From NCBI GenBank assembly GCA_022600195.1, contig JAHZKX010000082.1:58496-122495 (forward strand): a stretch of DNA of 64,000 nucleotides, read 5' to 3'. The DNA comes from Planctomycetota bacterium. GTDB taxonomy: Bacteria > Planctomycetota > Planctomycetia > Planctomycetales > Planctomycetaceae. Made by a program: the position numbers and the translations under genes. Below the pieces are notes generated by a model that saw only the letters and a list, made by a program, of their open reading frames with translations, did not search any database and was not told the origin of the DNA. Shown here in pieces: positions 1 through 9,659 of the stretch (position 1 is its first letter; each line of letters begins with the position of its first letter).

Positions 1-660
1 CCGGTTACCACAACGGCGGCCTTCACACTGGATAATGCCCCACTGAGGTTGAAAGTCGTGGGGATCTTTACTGCCACCGAGACGCCAGACGATGAAGCAA
101 TTTTTGTCGACCTCAAAACGACATGGATTATGGAAGGCCTTGGCCACGGGCACGTGAAAGGTGCCAGGCATGGTTCTCCCGAAGGAACTGCATACACGGA
201 AATTACAAATGAAAATGTTGACAGTTTTCATTTCCATGGAGAGGAAAACCAGTTTCCGATTACGTCGATTATTGTCGTGCCTGAAAATCAAAAAGCCGAG
301 ACCCTGCTCAGAGGACAATATCTTTCTCCCGAAGATACAACGCAGATCGTGTGCCCGCGTGAGGTCATGGACTCTTTGTTGGACAAAGTTTTCATGGTGC
401 GCAGTTACATGATTTCCATCATTGCCGTTGTTTCTTTGGTAACTATGCTCACAGTCTCGTTAGTCCTGGTACTTTCAATTCGCCTCAGGCGAGGAGAAAT
501 CGCGACGATGAAAAAAATAGGATGCTCCCGGTTCACAATCGCCGTTCTCCTTGGCAGTCAAATTATGATCATCATCGTCTTCAGTGTTGTGCTCGCCTCC
601 ATTCTCACATTGATCACAAATGCATATGGACCTGAACTTGTCCGTTTTCTACTACTATGA
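1..660 (+). CDS. FtsX/MacB-type ABC transporter permease, C-terminal part (5' end outside window)
   Basis: The reading frame is open from base 1, so the gene is cut by the window edge; a TTG at 49 is only an internal Leu codon. The visible 219 residues contain an extracytoplasmic stretch followed by two hydrophobic segments (around SYMISIIAVVSLVTMLTVSL and TIAVLLGSQIMIIIVFSVVL). Between them lies the charged cytoplasmic loop RLRRGEIATMKKIGCSR, the typical FtsX-fold signature (compare RxREIGxxKAxGAxR). Permeases of this family work with an ATPase of the LolD/MacB type to export or extract substrates. The partner genes should lie upstream, outside the window. Substrate unknown. Confidence 0.8.
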   Translation, partial: PVTTTAAFTLDNAPLRLKVVGIFTATETPDDEAIFVDLKTTWIMEGLGHGHVKGARHGSPEGTAYTEITNENVDSFHFHGEENQFPITSIIVVPENQKAETLLRGQYLSPEDTTQIVCPREVMDSLLDKVFMVRSYMISIIAVVSLVTMLTVSLVLVLSIRLRRGEIATMKKIGCSRFTIAVLLGSQIMIIIVFSVVLASILTLITNAYGPELVRFLLL

Positions 661-740
661 TTTATCCGACGGTCTCCAATGATCCTGATTGAATCATTCA
701 GAACTTGTTCGATTAAAATCATACCAGGTTATCAGGAGAG

Positions 741-1406
741 TCACAGATTGTCCTGGGGCTGTTCCTTTTTGAATATCACAACATCATTTTCCGGTATCGT
801 TAATGTGGCACTCCAATAGTTCGCCAGCCATTCGAACGTCTCTACTGAATAAAAGCAGACATGTGTCGGGTCGTTTTTATAATGCCAGGTTGAAAAGGCT
901 TCACGGTCAATGACACGTTTGGTCATGATGCCGAGCAAACCACGGGGTTTGAGGCACGACCAGAGTTGGTCCAGTTCGCTTCGTGGGTGATGCAGGTGTT
1001 CTAAGACTTCGGTGGTGGTAATGAAATCGTACTGTTGTTCCAATACCTTACTGTCCGGTGCATAAAAGGGATCAAAGATTTCCATTGAGTGCCCCGCCTC
1101 TTCGAACATCACAGAAAGAGTCGGCCCCGGTCCCGATCCGAAATCAAGTCCCCGACTGTTAAGCGGCAGATGTTGTGACATCGGCTCAAACAATCGTCCC
1201 AGAAAACGACGGTAACCAAGATCGTCTGGAGAATTCTGATGCTGGTCGTATACTGCTTTCTCAGCCTCTGATGTCAAAAAATGTTCGGGTGGCACAAAGA
1301 CAAGTTGACAAGTCGGGCAGCGAAAATAAGTGCGATCGTCTTCGTAGAAATGAACCCCGCCTGACATCTGGCATAAAGGGCATTCAATAAAGTTATCAGG
1401 AACCAT
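741..1406 (-). CDS. Class I SAM-dependent methyltransferase with N-terminal zinc ribbon
   Basis: The 221-residue protein begins with a CPLC ... CPTC pair (residues about 9-12 and 30-33) expected to bind zinc. A methyltransferase-12/23-like fold follows: motif I LDFGSGPGP for SAM binding, acidic residue at the end of strand beta2 (IFDPFY), and the post-motif ITTTEVLEHLHHP seen in ubiquinone/menaquinone-type and sugar methyltransferases. Zinc ribbon plus methyltransferase is a common layout in proteins that modify surface sugars or small molecules, but the substrate cannot be read from sequence. It is convergent with the truncated permease and has no visible Shine-Dalgarno sequence before the ATG. 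Confidence 0.8.
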   Translation of the reverse strand: MVPDNFIECPLCQMSGGVHFYEDDRTYFRCPTCQLVFVPPEHFLTSEAEKAVYDQHQNSPDDLGYRRFLGRLFEPMSQHLPLNSRGLDFGSGPGPTLSVMFEEAGHSMEIFDPFYAPDSKVLEQQYDFITTTEVLEHLHHPRSELDQLWSCLKPRGLLGIMTKRVIDREAFSTWHYKNDPTHVCFYSVETFEWLANYWSATLTIPENDVVIFKKEQPQDNL

Positions 1407-1469
1407 AAAATAGCTTTTGTCTGTGCCAAAAAGAAAATATTGTCCGCGTCTATTAAATACACGGATGCA

Positions 1470-2675
1470 TTATGGCTTGATAAACGCCGGAAGAATATGA
1501 TCTGGTGTCGATTTCAGTGTGGAACCCATTCCCCGGTGATGGGCGGTAATTACGGCGATCAAATCAAGCTCAGGTAAAATCAGAATAAACTGCCCTCCGG
1601 CACCGCGCCCCGATTTACAGTCATAAGTATTTTTGCCGACTTGCATGTCGTGACGCCACCAGAAATAACCGTACGAAGTTTGCTGACGATTTGTATGAAT
1701 GCGCGCGGTTGCCTGTTTGACAAACGCTTGCGGAATCAGTTGCTTGCCTTGCCACTTACCACCGTTTCTGACGAGCATGCCCCACTTGATCATATCGCGC
1801 GAACGCATGCTGCTGCCCGCTGCCGACTTGGGCAAACCACTGACATCCTCCTGCCAGGCGAAGTTGGTGATACCCAGCTTATCGAGTAGTTCGGTTTTGA
1901 TGAACTCTCGTGCGGAACCGGGTACGACTGCTTCGAGAACCTGCATCGTGAGGGAGGGATCAGACGATTGATATTTAAATGTGCGATTCGTTTCAGGTAT
2001 GGGAGCGCTGTGTTCAAGGTAGGCCTGAACCTGCCGTTGTCCGGTAAGGGTATCCGGTTTCTGCATCAGCTTCCTGATAACATTTGTCTTGATACGTATT
2101 CCGGACTTCATATTCATTGCTTCGGCAAGCGTAATGGATGTGGCACCCGGGACGAGTTTGCTCTGATCCAGGTCCTTCAGGAAGCTGACGACAGGCTTGT
2201 CGAGATCAGCCATCGTCAGATACCCTGACTGAATGGCACGGCCAATGGCCAGTGCGGTGTAAGATTTTGTGATCGACATTTGATAATGCGGGTAATTGAT
2301 GCGTCCCCGCCGATAGTATGATTCGAAGAGCAATTTGCCGTGATGATACAGGAGCAGACTGTCAATCTCGCCATGCTGGCCCGCGGCAATTTCTTTGGCA
2401 AACTTCACGATTGAAGCTTTATCACCCCCATCCACACCTAGCGTTCCAACAGGAATGCCATCGTTGAGATTCTCTGGCGAGGTACTGATAAATGGTTTTT
2501 TGAGATCGGGAATATTCTTCTCAAGTGCATAGGAAACATCCGCGGCATTCAAGTCCGTTATCTCAGGAGCCAACCCGTTGCTTTCCTGCGCTTCTACAAT
2601 AAAGGGTAGACAGATCAGGGTGATCGCAATCAAGATACTGTTTTGTAAGATGACTCTCATTTTGGTCTCATTCAT
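1470..2675 (-). CDS. Secreted serine hydrolase of the class C beta-lactamase/esterase family
   Basis: The frame can extend to 2732, but I place the start at the ATG at 2675: an AAGGGAAA stretch lies just upstream and the product then begins directly with a signal peptide (hydrophobic ILIAITLICLPFIVEAQ). The catalytic SxxK motif is SITK in YQMSITKSY (Ser134 counted from this start), followed by a long alpha/beta domain and a C-terminal KSGRGAGGQF segment in the position of the KTG box. The family includes beta-lactamases, D-aminopeptidases and esterases such as EstB. A periplasmic esterase or peptidase is more likely than antibiotic resistance. Substrate unknown. Confidence 0.85.
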   Translation of the reverse strand: MNETKMRVILQNSILIAITLICLPFIVEAQESNGLAPEITDLNAADVSYALEKNIPDLKKPFISTSPENLNDGIPVGTLGVDGGDKASIVKFAKEIAAGQHGEIDSLLLYHHGKLLFESYYRRGRINYPHYQMSITKSYTALAIGRAIQSGYLTMADLDKPVVSFLKDLDQSKLVPGATSITLAEAMNMKSGIRIKTNVIRKLMQKPDTLTGQRQVQAYLEHSAPIPETNRTFKYQSSDPSLTMQVLEAVVPGSAREFIKTELLDKLGITNFAWQEDVSGLPKSAAGSSMRSRDMIKWGMLVRNGGKWQGKQLIPQAFVKQATARIHTNRQQTSYGYFWWRHDMQVGKNTYDCKSGRGAGGQFILILPELDLIAVITAHHRGMGSTLKSTPDHILPAFIKP

Positions 2676-2916
2676 TGTAGTTTCCCTTTTTCGCCGCATC
2701 TGATGTGACATTCTCACAACAAGAGGAATCAAACGATGGCGGTCATGGAGTAAGGGGATGAGTCAGTTTGGTGTTTATTGTTGTGTCAATACAGCGTTTC
2801 GAGGGACTCACGTTATCTTGTGATGGTTCAGACATCAAGTTAATTATGTTCTGGCTCGATAGAAATGAAGAACAGTTCGTTCACGACCAGCTTCAAGGGT
2901 ATCTGGCCGTCGTAAG

Positions 2917-4119
2917 TTAGATTTCCCGAATTCGGATATTCCGAAAGCGAACAACTCCGGCATTATGCTTCTGGAGGCCGATCACACCACGAGCATGCTT
3001 TAATTCTGGTTTTTCCAAGTGCTTTGCAACGTAGTCATCTATGTTGGCATCGATAATTTTGGTTTGATTGACTGTAACGACTAATCTGCGACCATCTGCA
3101 CGAACCTTCATTTTGTGCCATTGTCCGGCGGGCGTGGAGACTTGCTGATTGGGATGAATGACACCATATACGGCTCCCGACTTATGAATGGATTTTAATT
3201 TTGAAAACCGGGGTAAGGCGTCATCGAGTAATTGAATTTCCATGCTGTCGATAATGGGTTTCGTTTTTGTGCGTGCAGGTTTGCGAATCATAATGCCGCT
3301 ATTTGCACCAGGCGACAATTTATATTCCAACTCCAATTCAAAATCAGCAAACTCCTGATTTGTCACCAGACATTCTGCTGGCCCCCGTTTGGTTTTTCCT
3401 CGAGTGGTATAGATTTCTCCATCCTGAATTTTCCACCATTTCATGTCGCCTGCCACTGTCCAACCGGAAAAATCTTTTCCGTTAAACAGAGTGATCCATT
3501 TTGTTTGCACCTTGGCTTTGTCTGCCTGAGGTTGCTTCGGGTTTGCTGCCTTTGGGACATTCTGATTCACAATTTTTTCTGGTACTACTGGTACCGCTGG
3601 GATCGCCGGTGCGCCCTTTTCATTTTCTGCCTGTTTATCGAACATCACTTTTTGCCAGGGAAGTAAGAAACTTGCCGCTGCCATCACCAGAAATGCAACC
3701 AGCAAGATTGAGACAAGTCCTAAATATTGGCTGACAAACCCTGTGCCTTCACCAACGGGTGAGCCACTTGAAGAAAATCCAGGAGTTCCTCCCCCTTTTT
3801 TGCGATGCGTATTGCTTCCTTTTTTCTTTCGTTTCCGAAGTCGTTTGTCGTACTCGCTTCGCAATTGAGAATCCAGCAGACAGAATTTCGCCTCCTGAAT
3901 TTCGTATTGAATTTTATGAGCCGTTTCGGCATGTTCGCCTGCTTCAAACTGTTGTACAAAATCGGCCTGGCGCTCCGCGGCGGCTTCTATGATCTGAGGC
4001 GACATTTCTTCAGGCGCAATGCCCAGAAGTTCGTAATAAGTGGGTGGACGATTTTCTTTGGCTATACCGAACCAGCGGTGGTACGGGTCAAACCCCTTGG
4101 ATGATTTCTTTCCAGCCAT
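2917..4119 (-). CDS. J-like module + transmembrane segment + DUF1080 (3-keto-disaccharide hydrolase) domain protein
   Basis: 400 residues in three parts. Residues about 10-95 (DPYHRWFGIAKENRPPTYYELLGI through SEYDKRL) resemble the J-like module that planctomycetes attach to many membrane proteins; the HPD tripeptide that activates Hsp70 is absent. A basic Ser/Gly linker and one membrane segment (LGLVSILLVAFLVMAAASFL) follow. After a proline-rich linker the C-terminal about 190 residues are a DUF1080 beta-sandwich (WITLFNGKDFSGWT, NSGIMIRK, MEIQLLDD, VIGLQKHNAGVVRFRNIRI). DUF1080 proteins are jelly-roll lectin-like or 3-keto-disaccharide hydrolases, placed here on the outer face of the inner membrane. 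Divergent from the MscS gene. Confidence 0.85.
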   Translation of the reverse strand: MAGKKSSKGFDPYHRWFGIAKENRPPTYYELLGIAPEEMSPQIIEAAAERQADFVQQFEAGEHAETAHKIQYEIQEAKFCLLDSQLRSEYDKRLRKRKKKGSNTHRKKGGGTPGFSSSGSPVGEGTGFVSQYLGLVSILLVAFLVMAAASFLLPWQKVMFDKQAENEKGAPAIPAVPVVPEKIVNQNVPKAANPKQPQADKAKVQTKWITLFNGKDFSGWTVAGDMKWWKIQDGEIYTTRGKTKRGPAECLVTNQEFADFELELEYKLSPGANSGIMIRKPARTKTKPIIDSMEIQLLDDALPRFSKLKSIHKSGAVYGVIHPNQQVSTPAGQWHKMKVRADGRRLVVTVNQTKIIDANIDDYVAKHLEKPELKHARGVIGLQKHNAGVVRFRNIRIREI

Positions 4120-4362
4120 TGTGCCAATCCATCCTAAACAAATGAGTTCTAATTAATTATTTTCGCGATGATACAATCGGCTATAAGTAACCGTATCATA
4201 ATTATCTTTATTTTTACACTACTGAATAATATTTCTATCACAAGGGCGTGCTTAGCCGAGAGTGTCAAAATGCCTTCGTTTATGATACGATCTTGGTTCT
4301 TATTATCTTCTTTCATATCGAAATCTTGCGTTAATCGGCATCGAAACCAGCGAGGAGTTATT

Positions 4363-6039
4363 GTGAGTCCCATCATAAAAAGATTCGTGACCGGGCTGCT
4401 TTTTTGTTTGTCACCCTGGATAAATGCAGCAGTCGCTGATTCGACAGCCAGTTTCAGTCCGGCTGACACTTCAAGTCCGCGAAGTACTTTGAAAGAATTC
4501 ATCGACGCCAGTAACGAAATTTATGAAGTGGTTCGTGATAATAAATATATTGATCGCGATTCAGAATTGATTCGGTCAACCGCAATGCGGATGCTCGACT
4601 GTCTCGATTTAAGCGACTTGCCTGCGTTTGCCAGCGAAATCCGTGCTTCAGAAGTCGCCATTTGTCTGAAGGAAATTCTGGACCGGACTGATCTGCCTCC
4701 CTTTGATGAAATTCCAGGAACCGAAGAGGTCAGTGCAGAGGGCGAGAAACTGACCAGCTGGCGGATTCCCGGAACGCGCATCACGATCTCCCGCGTGGAA
4801 GAGGGGCCACAAAAACATGAGTTCCTGTTCTCAGCAGGCACAGTTGATCGGGCGGTTCGCTATTATCAGGATGTGAAGTCGTATCCTTACCGTACCACGA
4901 CTCCTGATACTTCGCCTGGTTTTTACAACTGGTATTTTTCTTCACCCGGTAATTCCACAATCGCGCCTTTCATAAACAGTCTCCCTCAGGTGTTCCGTGA
5001 TCAGATATTTGGGATGGCAGCCTGGAAATGGCCCGCACTCATCACAACGATAATTCTGGCTTACTTCGTAATGTTCTATCTTTTTCGGATTCACTCCCGT
5101 CTGACCAGTCTTTGGAAAGAGAAGAGTATCGTCCTGTATTGTCTCACGATTGTGTTTCCTGCTCTGGCTGTACTCACACCGTTCATGGTGAACTTTATCG
5201 TGAGAGATGAACTTATAGTGCGCGGGCGGGCACTCTACCTCATCGAATTTATCAGCCTGATGGTTTCTTTATTTGCATCGATCTATCTGGTATTCGCTGC
5301 CAGCAATCGTGTTGCAGAAGTCATCATCAACTCCCCAAAAATTAATCCGCAAGGTTTAAATGCCCAGCTCTTTCGCATCGTTTCAAGACTGATGAGTCTG
5401 ATACTTGCTGTCGCGGTTTTTCTGGTCGGCGGACAATATTTAGGAGTTAAGCTCACCACGTTGCTGGCCAGTGCGGGAATCGGCGGGCTGGCGATAGCGC
5501 TGGCAGCGCAAGATACGTTGAAAACACTCTTTGGTACCATCATGTTGATGGCCGACAAACCCTTTCGCGTAGGGGAACGTATTCAGTTTAAGAAATATGA
5601 CGGCGTCGTTGAAGATATTGGATTGCGCTCAACACGTGTCCGACTTTTAACCGGAAACCTGGTGACCATTCCTAATGATGAACTGGCGCGTTTCGACATC
5701 GAAAATATCACGCGCCGACCACACATCCGCCGCACAGCCAATATCAAAATTCCCTTAGATACACCCCGCGACAAACTGGAACAGTGTGTGGAACTCATAC
5801 GTGGGGCTTTAAAAGACCATGAGGCTATGAACCCTAAGTTTCCACCTCGCGTTTTTTTTAATGACTTTAATGATGACTCGTTCAATATCAAAATCTTCTA
5901 CTGGTACAGCCCGCCTGAATTTTGGGACTTTTTAGCCTTCAGTGAAAAGATGAATCTCGAAATTTTTCAGGCTTTTGAAAAGCAGGGCATTAATTTCTCA
6001 CAACCGTATCGTGTTGTTCATAACGATGCGGAAAGTTGA
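4363..6039 (+). CDS. Small-conductance mechanosensitive channel (MscS family) with extended N-terminus
   Basis: The open frame reaches back to 4168, but the start is set at GTG 4363: a clear AGGAG lies 5 bases upstream and the product then opens with a signal-like segment (FVTGLLFCLSPWINAAVA). The first about 220 residues form an extracytoplasmic domain. Four to five membrane helices follow from about residue 223, ending in the pore helix ASAGIGGLAIALAAQDTLKT (about 366 on), rich in Gly/Ala as in MscS TM3. The beta domain contains PFRVGERI and VTIPNDEL. 558 residues is about twice E. coli MscS, closer to MscK/YnaI-type channels. Role: releasing solutes on osmotic downshock. 243 bases separate it from the divergent DUF1080 gene. 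Confidence 0.92.
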   Translation: MSPIIKRFVTGLLFCLSPWINAAVADSTASFSPADTSSPRSTLKEFIDASNEIYEVVRDNKYIDRDSELIRSTAMRMLDCLDLSDLPAFASEIRASEVAICLKEILDRTDLPPFDEIPGTEEVSAEGEKLTSWRIPGTRITISRVEEGPQKHEFLFSAGTVDRAVRYYQDVKSYPYRTTTPDTSPGFYNWYFSSPGNSTIAPFINSLPQVFRDQIFGMAAWKWPALITTIILAYFVMFYLFRIHSRLTSLWKEKSIVLYCLTIVFPALAVLTPFMVNFIVRDELIVRGRALYLIEFISLMVSLFASIYLVFAASNRVAEVIINSPKINPQGLNAQLFRIVSRLMSLILAVAVFLVGGQYLGVKLTTLLASAGIGGLAIALAAQDTLKTLFGTIMLMADKPFRVGERIQFKKYDGVVEDIGLRSTRVRLLTGNLVTIPNDELARFDIENITRRPHIRRTANIKIPLDTPRDKLEQCVELIRGALKDHEAMNPKFPPRVFFNDFNDDSFNIKIFYWYSPPEFWDFLAFSEKMNLEIFQAFEKQGINFSQPYRVVHNDAES

Positions 6040-6146
6040 AATGTGAGTCCTTTGGAAGTCACACCTGGCGATGTGAAAGTCACTCGCCACGAGTTTCGCT
6101 AAACTGGACATGATCGTAATGTCATTGGCATTTATGGAGCGTACCG

Positions 6147-8372
6147 ATGTTTCGAAATAGTACTATCAGTCTGAACCGTCCTGCAGGATCCCGCTGGCGC
6201 TATCAGATACTGACCTTGGGGATGGCCTGCTTCTTTTCGACAGTTGCCACTGCACAAGAAATCTCCGTAAAGACAGATCCCATTTCTCGCTATTTCAAGA
6301 TCACTTACCCTGTCCCCCGGAATGCACCAGAAGTGATTCAGGTGCATTGTACGTTTTCAGCCTCTGGTTCAGATGTTTGGCAAAAAGCACAAGTCATGCC
6401 CCTGGTTTCAGAGACCGCTCTGAAATTGCTGCCTGTTCAGGAATGGAATCACTGGAACTCAAATGGATTTATTACGGAACGCCGGGCGGCGGGCCTGCAT
6501 CGCACGCTTGTCTTCAACCCCTATCCCGCAGCCGTTCAGGAAGGCAAAGTAGACGCAGCATTTCGTATCGAAATTCGAAATACAGAAGATGAAGTCCTGG
6601 CAACTTATACTACTGCTCTCCAGGCAGACCAAAGCGATGTCTTCTACATCGAAGACTGGTCCCAGGTCTTTCAGAAAGAAAATCTGCAACAGGAAGACGG
6701 TGAGGCGCCTCAAAAATGGACATGGCGTGAAGGCTGGGATGCAAAGCAAGGCATGTCCCTGGGCAATAGTCTCTATGGAAATGCCGGTAAAAAACTGGCC
6801 ATGCCTCAACTTTCTTACCCGCTTGACTTAAAGGGCTGGTATGCGGTTTATATCCATGCGCCTGGATCCATTCGATTGCGTTTTACTGGCGATGAACGAA
6901 ACGATTTGCTCTCCACGCGTCGAGGCGAGGAGGTCTTATGGCGCTGGGCAAAGCTTGACCATCAAAACCTTGTCTTGAAACAGCACCACAACTACACAGG
7001 CTACGTCCCTTCTATGATCGATTATGTCAAGTTTGTACCTCTGACGCAGGAACAGCGGGCCTCTCTGGATGCACCATTTAAGGCCCAGCACGACAAGTTT
7101 ATTGCCGCTTACTGGGAACCCTACTCCTTTGCCTTTCATGATGATGTTCAAGATTCGCTGTGGCATCGGGAATACCTAACAGCTTATTCTGAAGCAAACA
7201 TGGATCTGGTTGACATGCAAATTGGTCGGATGGGAATGAAGGTGGTCTATGAGTCACGCTTGACGGATAATCTCTACTATGCAACCAGGGGTGATCCGAT
7301 TGGCGCGGTCAGACATCCGCAGACAGACAACGTAGGTCGGATGCAGCAGTTTACAAATACTTTGCAGACATCAGTGCGCCATGCTCGTGAATTAGGCCTG
7401 AAATTGCACGCAAACTTTGGTGCGAGTAACTGTTATCCCGGATCGCCTCTGCAAGGACAATTTTCCAAAGATCATCCCGAATGGATGCGAGGCTCCACTC
7501 TGCGTTATGAAGTTCCCGAGGTACGTGCTTATGCACTAAGTCTCTTTCGGGAATCGTTGGAATTAGGGGCGCGGGGAATTTCGATCGACTACTGTCGGTA
7601 TCCGGGTACGATCGATGTTCCCAAAACTGCCAACCTGTTTCAAAAAGAACTCAGGGCCATAGCCGACGAATTCAGTGCAGCGCGCGCCAAACCCGTTCCC
7701 ATTCTGGTCCGCTTTCCCGCCCATGGTGTCAATGCGAGCGAGAAGTTTGACTATACGACCTGGGCCAGGGAAGGGTGGGTAGACTATCTCTGTCCCAGTA
7801 ATATTCAAGGTCGACATAATCATTTCGATATCACTCCTTACACAAAAGCAGTGGCAGGCACAAAATGCACCTTGCTCCCTTCGATGGATGGGCTTTCCTG
7901 GGGCAATCCACTGCCGGGGCCTTTTCTGTGGCGTGCGAAACAACTTTATGAGGCGGGCGCCCCGGGCCTCTATATTTATCAGGCCGATTCGCGTGTTTTG
8001 GGAAAGCCGACGGATCGCCGGACAATGCGGATGCTTGGCAGTAGCCAGGCCGTTCAGGCCTATTGGGAAGAAGACTCACGACTCCGTCCGGAACGCAGTA
8101 AAGGAATCTACATTACACGAAACATGCAGATCGAAGGCTGGCATGGCTGGCAACGGCTTCGTGTGTGGACCGAAGGAATTGACCTCGGCCCTATGGAATT
8201 CTATCTTGATGGTAAACTCATCGACACGAAAGCGGAACCACCTTATCTATTGGGCACGGAAGAACACACTTCCGATAAAATCATTCCACGCGGTAAGCAT
8301 ATCTTGAAAATACGCGCCCGGGATGGTGATGGCTGGTTAGAGCAGACCTTTCCCATAGTGGGAGCCGGTTAA
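6147..8372 (+). CDS. Exported TIM-barrel glycoside-hydrolase-like protein, family uncertain
   Basis: 741 residues beginning with a signal peptide (ILTLGMACFFSTVATAQ); GGAG precedes the ATG. The first about 300 residues look like beta-sandwich modules. The central part (about 330-640) reads like a TIM barrel of the GHL10/DUF4434 type: LKLHANFGASN, LGARGISIDYCRYPG, AKPVPILVRFP, WVDYLCPSNIQG, GAPGLYIYQAD. The Asp in SIDYCRYPG at the end of a strand is a plausible catalytic residue. A short C-terminal sandwich (GMEFYLDGKLIDT-like) closes the protein. I read it as an outer-surface or periplasmic glycosidase, but no CAZy family can be assigned by eye. It stands alone between MscS and the cyclase-like gene. 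Confidence 0.7.
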   Translation: MFRNSTISLNRPAGSRWRYQILTLGMACFFSTVATAQEISVKTDPISRYFKITYPVPRNAPEVIQVHCTFSASGSDVWQKAQVMPLVSETALKLLPVQEWNHWNSNGFITERRAAGLHRTLVFNPYPAAVQEGKVDAAFRIEIRNTEDEVLATYTTALQADQSDVFYIEDWSQVFQKENLQQEDGEAPQKWTWREGWDAKQGMSLGNSLYGNAGKKLAMPQLSYPLDLKGWYAVYIHAPGSIRLRFTGDERNDLLSTRRGEEVLWRWAKLDHQNLVLKQHHNYTGYVPSMIDYVKFVPLTQEQRASLDAPFKAQHDKFIAAYWEPYSFAFHDDVQDSLWHREYLTAYSEANMDLVDMQIGRMGMKVVYESRLTDNLYYATRGDPIGAVRHPQTDNVGRMQQFTNTLQTSVRHARELGLKLHANFGASNCYPGSPLQGQFSKDHPEWMRGSTLRYEVPEVRAYALSLFRESLELGARGISIDYCRYPGTIDVPKTANLFQKELRAIADEFSAARAKPVPILVRFPAHGVNASEKFDYTTWAREGWVDYLCPSNIQGRHNHFDITPYTKAVAGTKCTLLPSMDGLSWGNPLPGPFLWRAKQLYEAGAPGLYIYQADSRVLGKPTDRRTMRMLGSSQAVQAYWEEDSRLRPERSKGIYITRNMQIEGWHGWQRLRVWTEGIDLGPMEFYLDGKLIDTKAEPPYLLGTEEHTSDKIIPRGKHILKIRARDGDGWLEQTFPIVGAG

Positions 8373-8639
8373 AACTTTCAGAAGGTCTCACCACTTTATC
8401 GGGTCAATCAGGATGTACCCGTCCTGTCCATCCAAAGCATCTAGCGCAAATTTGAACTGCCTTTCGATTGGAAGGAACCTGCGCAATCCACTCAATAGAA
8501 GTGGAAGGGCACCCCAAACCGATTCTCATTCTTGTGTGATTTCTGATGTCTTTCATCTCAAAAGGCATGTATAATTTATTAGCCGCAACCAATTCTCCGC
8601 GGATTTTACCATGACAGTGAATCAGAAAAGGCTGGCGTT

Positions 8640-9611
8640 ATGATTGCTCTGAGTTCCCTTGTGCTGGCTGTGTCGCTGGGTGCTTTACCCGCCGATTCTC
8701 CTACAACGATTCAGATTCGCCAAACCGTGCAGCGCAGCATTCCCTACATTGAAGAGCAGGGGCAATGGTGGATTACAACGAAAAAATGCGTCTCCTGTCA
8801 TCGAGGCGGGAACATGGTCTGGAGCCTGAGTGTCGCGAAACGAAATGGCTTCAAAGTCAGCGAGAAACTTGATGAATGGTTCGACTGGGCCGTCGAGAAA
8901 TCGCTTTCCAAAAACAAGAAAGAGAAAGTTGTCGGCCTGGGAAACAAAGAGGGGGTTGCGCAGATTCTCTTGAGTCTTGATTCGAGCAATCTCAAACCGG
9001 ATCAGTCTGAAACACGGAAAAAACTGGCCGTGCTATTACGCAACGGACAACAAGCGGATGGCTCATGGAAACCGGGGGGACAACTCCCCTCTCAAAAGCG
9101 ACCAATAACAGAAACAGCAAGCGTTTCAACCATGTGGCTCACGCTGACACTGCTCATTGCAGGCAATAGCACCGAAAGCAGTCAGGCCGTTGATCGGGCG
9201 ATGAAATACATCAAACAAAGTACGCCCGGCAAGAGCATCGAATGGTATGCATTGCGATTATTACTGGCAGTACAGACAAAAGACTTCAAATTACGCGATG
9301 AATTTGTGAAGAAGCTGCGCAGTCAGCAAAAGCCGAATGGCGGCTGGGGCTGGATGGTGACAGATGAGAGTGATGCACTGGGTACAGGTCTGGCGCTGTA
9401 TGCATTACTTCGCGCCGGATTGGACTCGAATGATCAGTCCATCAAATGTGCGCAACAGTTTCTTGTCAGCACACAACGCGACGACGGCTCATGGCCTGTC
9501 AAAGGCACGAAAGAAAAGAAGAAAAACAACGTTGAAGAGACAGCCGTCTTCTGGGGCACGACCTGGGCTGTCGTGGGTTTAATAGAAAGTCTTCCGAAAC
9601 AATCAGAGTAG
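8640..9611 (+). CDS. Squalene-cyclase-like alpha/alpha-barrel protein with CxxCH haem c motif
   Basis: 323 residues with a signal peptide at the start (SLVLAVSLGALPADS). Cys50-Val-Ser-Cys53-His54 fits the covalent haem c attachment motif CxxCH. The rest consists of terpene-cyclase/prenyltransferase repeats: QQADGSWKPG, QQKPNGGWGWM and TQRDDGSWPV carry the QW-type signature. The DxDD catalytic motif of true squalene-hopene cyclases is not seen. I therefore infer a periplasmic protein using the alpha/alpha fold for binding, possibly with a haem, rather than a hopanoid synthase. A perfect TATAAT at 8570-8575 could be its -10 box, although no matching -35 is clear; AAAGG lies about 9 bases before the ATG. 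Confidence 0.8.
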   Translation: MIALSSLVLAVSLGALPADSPTTIQIRQTVQRSIPYIEEQGQWWITTKKCVSCHRGGNMVWSLSVAKRNGFKVSEKLDEWFDWAVEKSLSKNKKEKVVGLGNKEGVAQILLSLDSSNLKPDQSETRKKLAVLLRNGQQADGSWKPGGQLPSQKRPITETASVSTMWLTLTLLIAGNSTESSQAVDRAMKYIKQSTPGKSIEWYALRLLLAVQTKDFKLRDEFVKKLRSQQKPNGGWGWMVTDESDALGTGLALYALLRAGLDSNDQSIKCAQQFLVSTQRDDGSWPVKGTKEKKKNNVEETAVFWGTTWAVVGLIESLPKQSE

Positions 9612-9659
9612 AGGTAAAAAAATGAAAACGATTGGACGTCTGAGGAAGTAAGTAACCCC

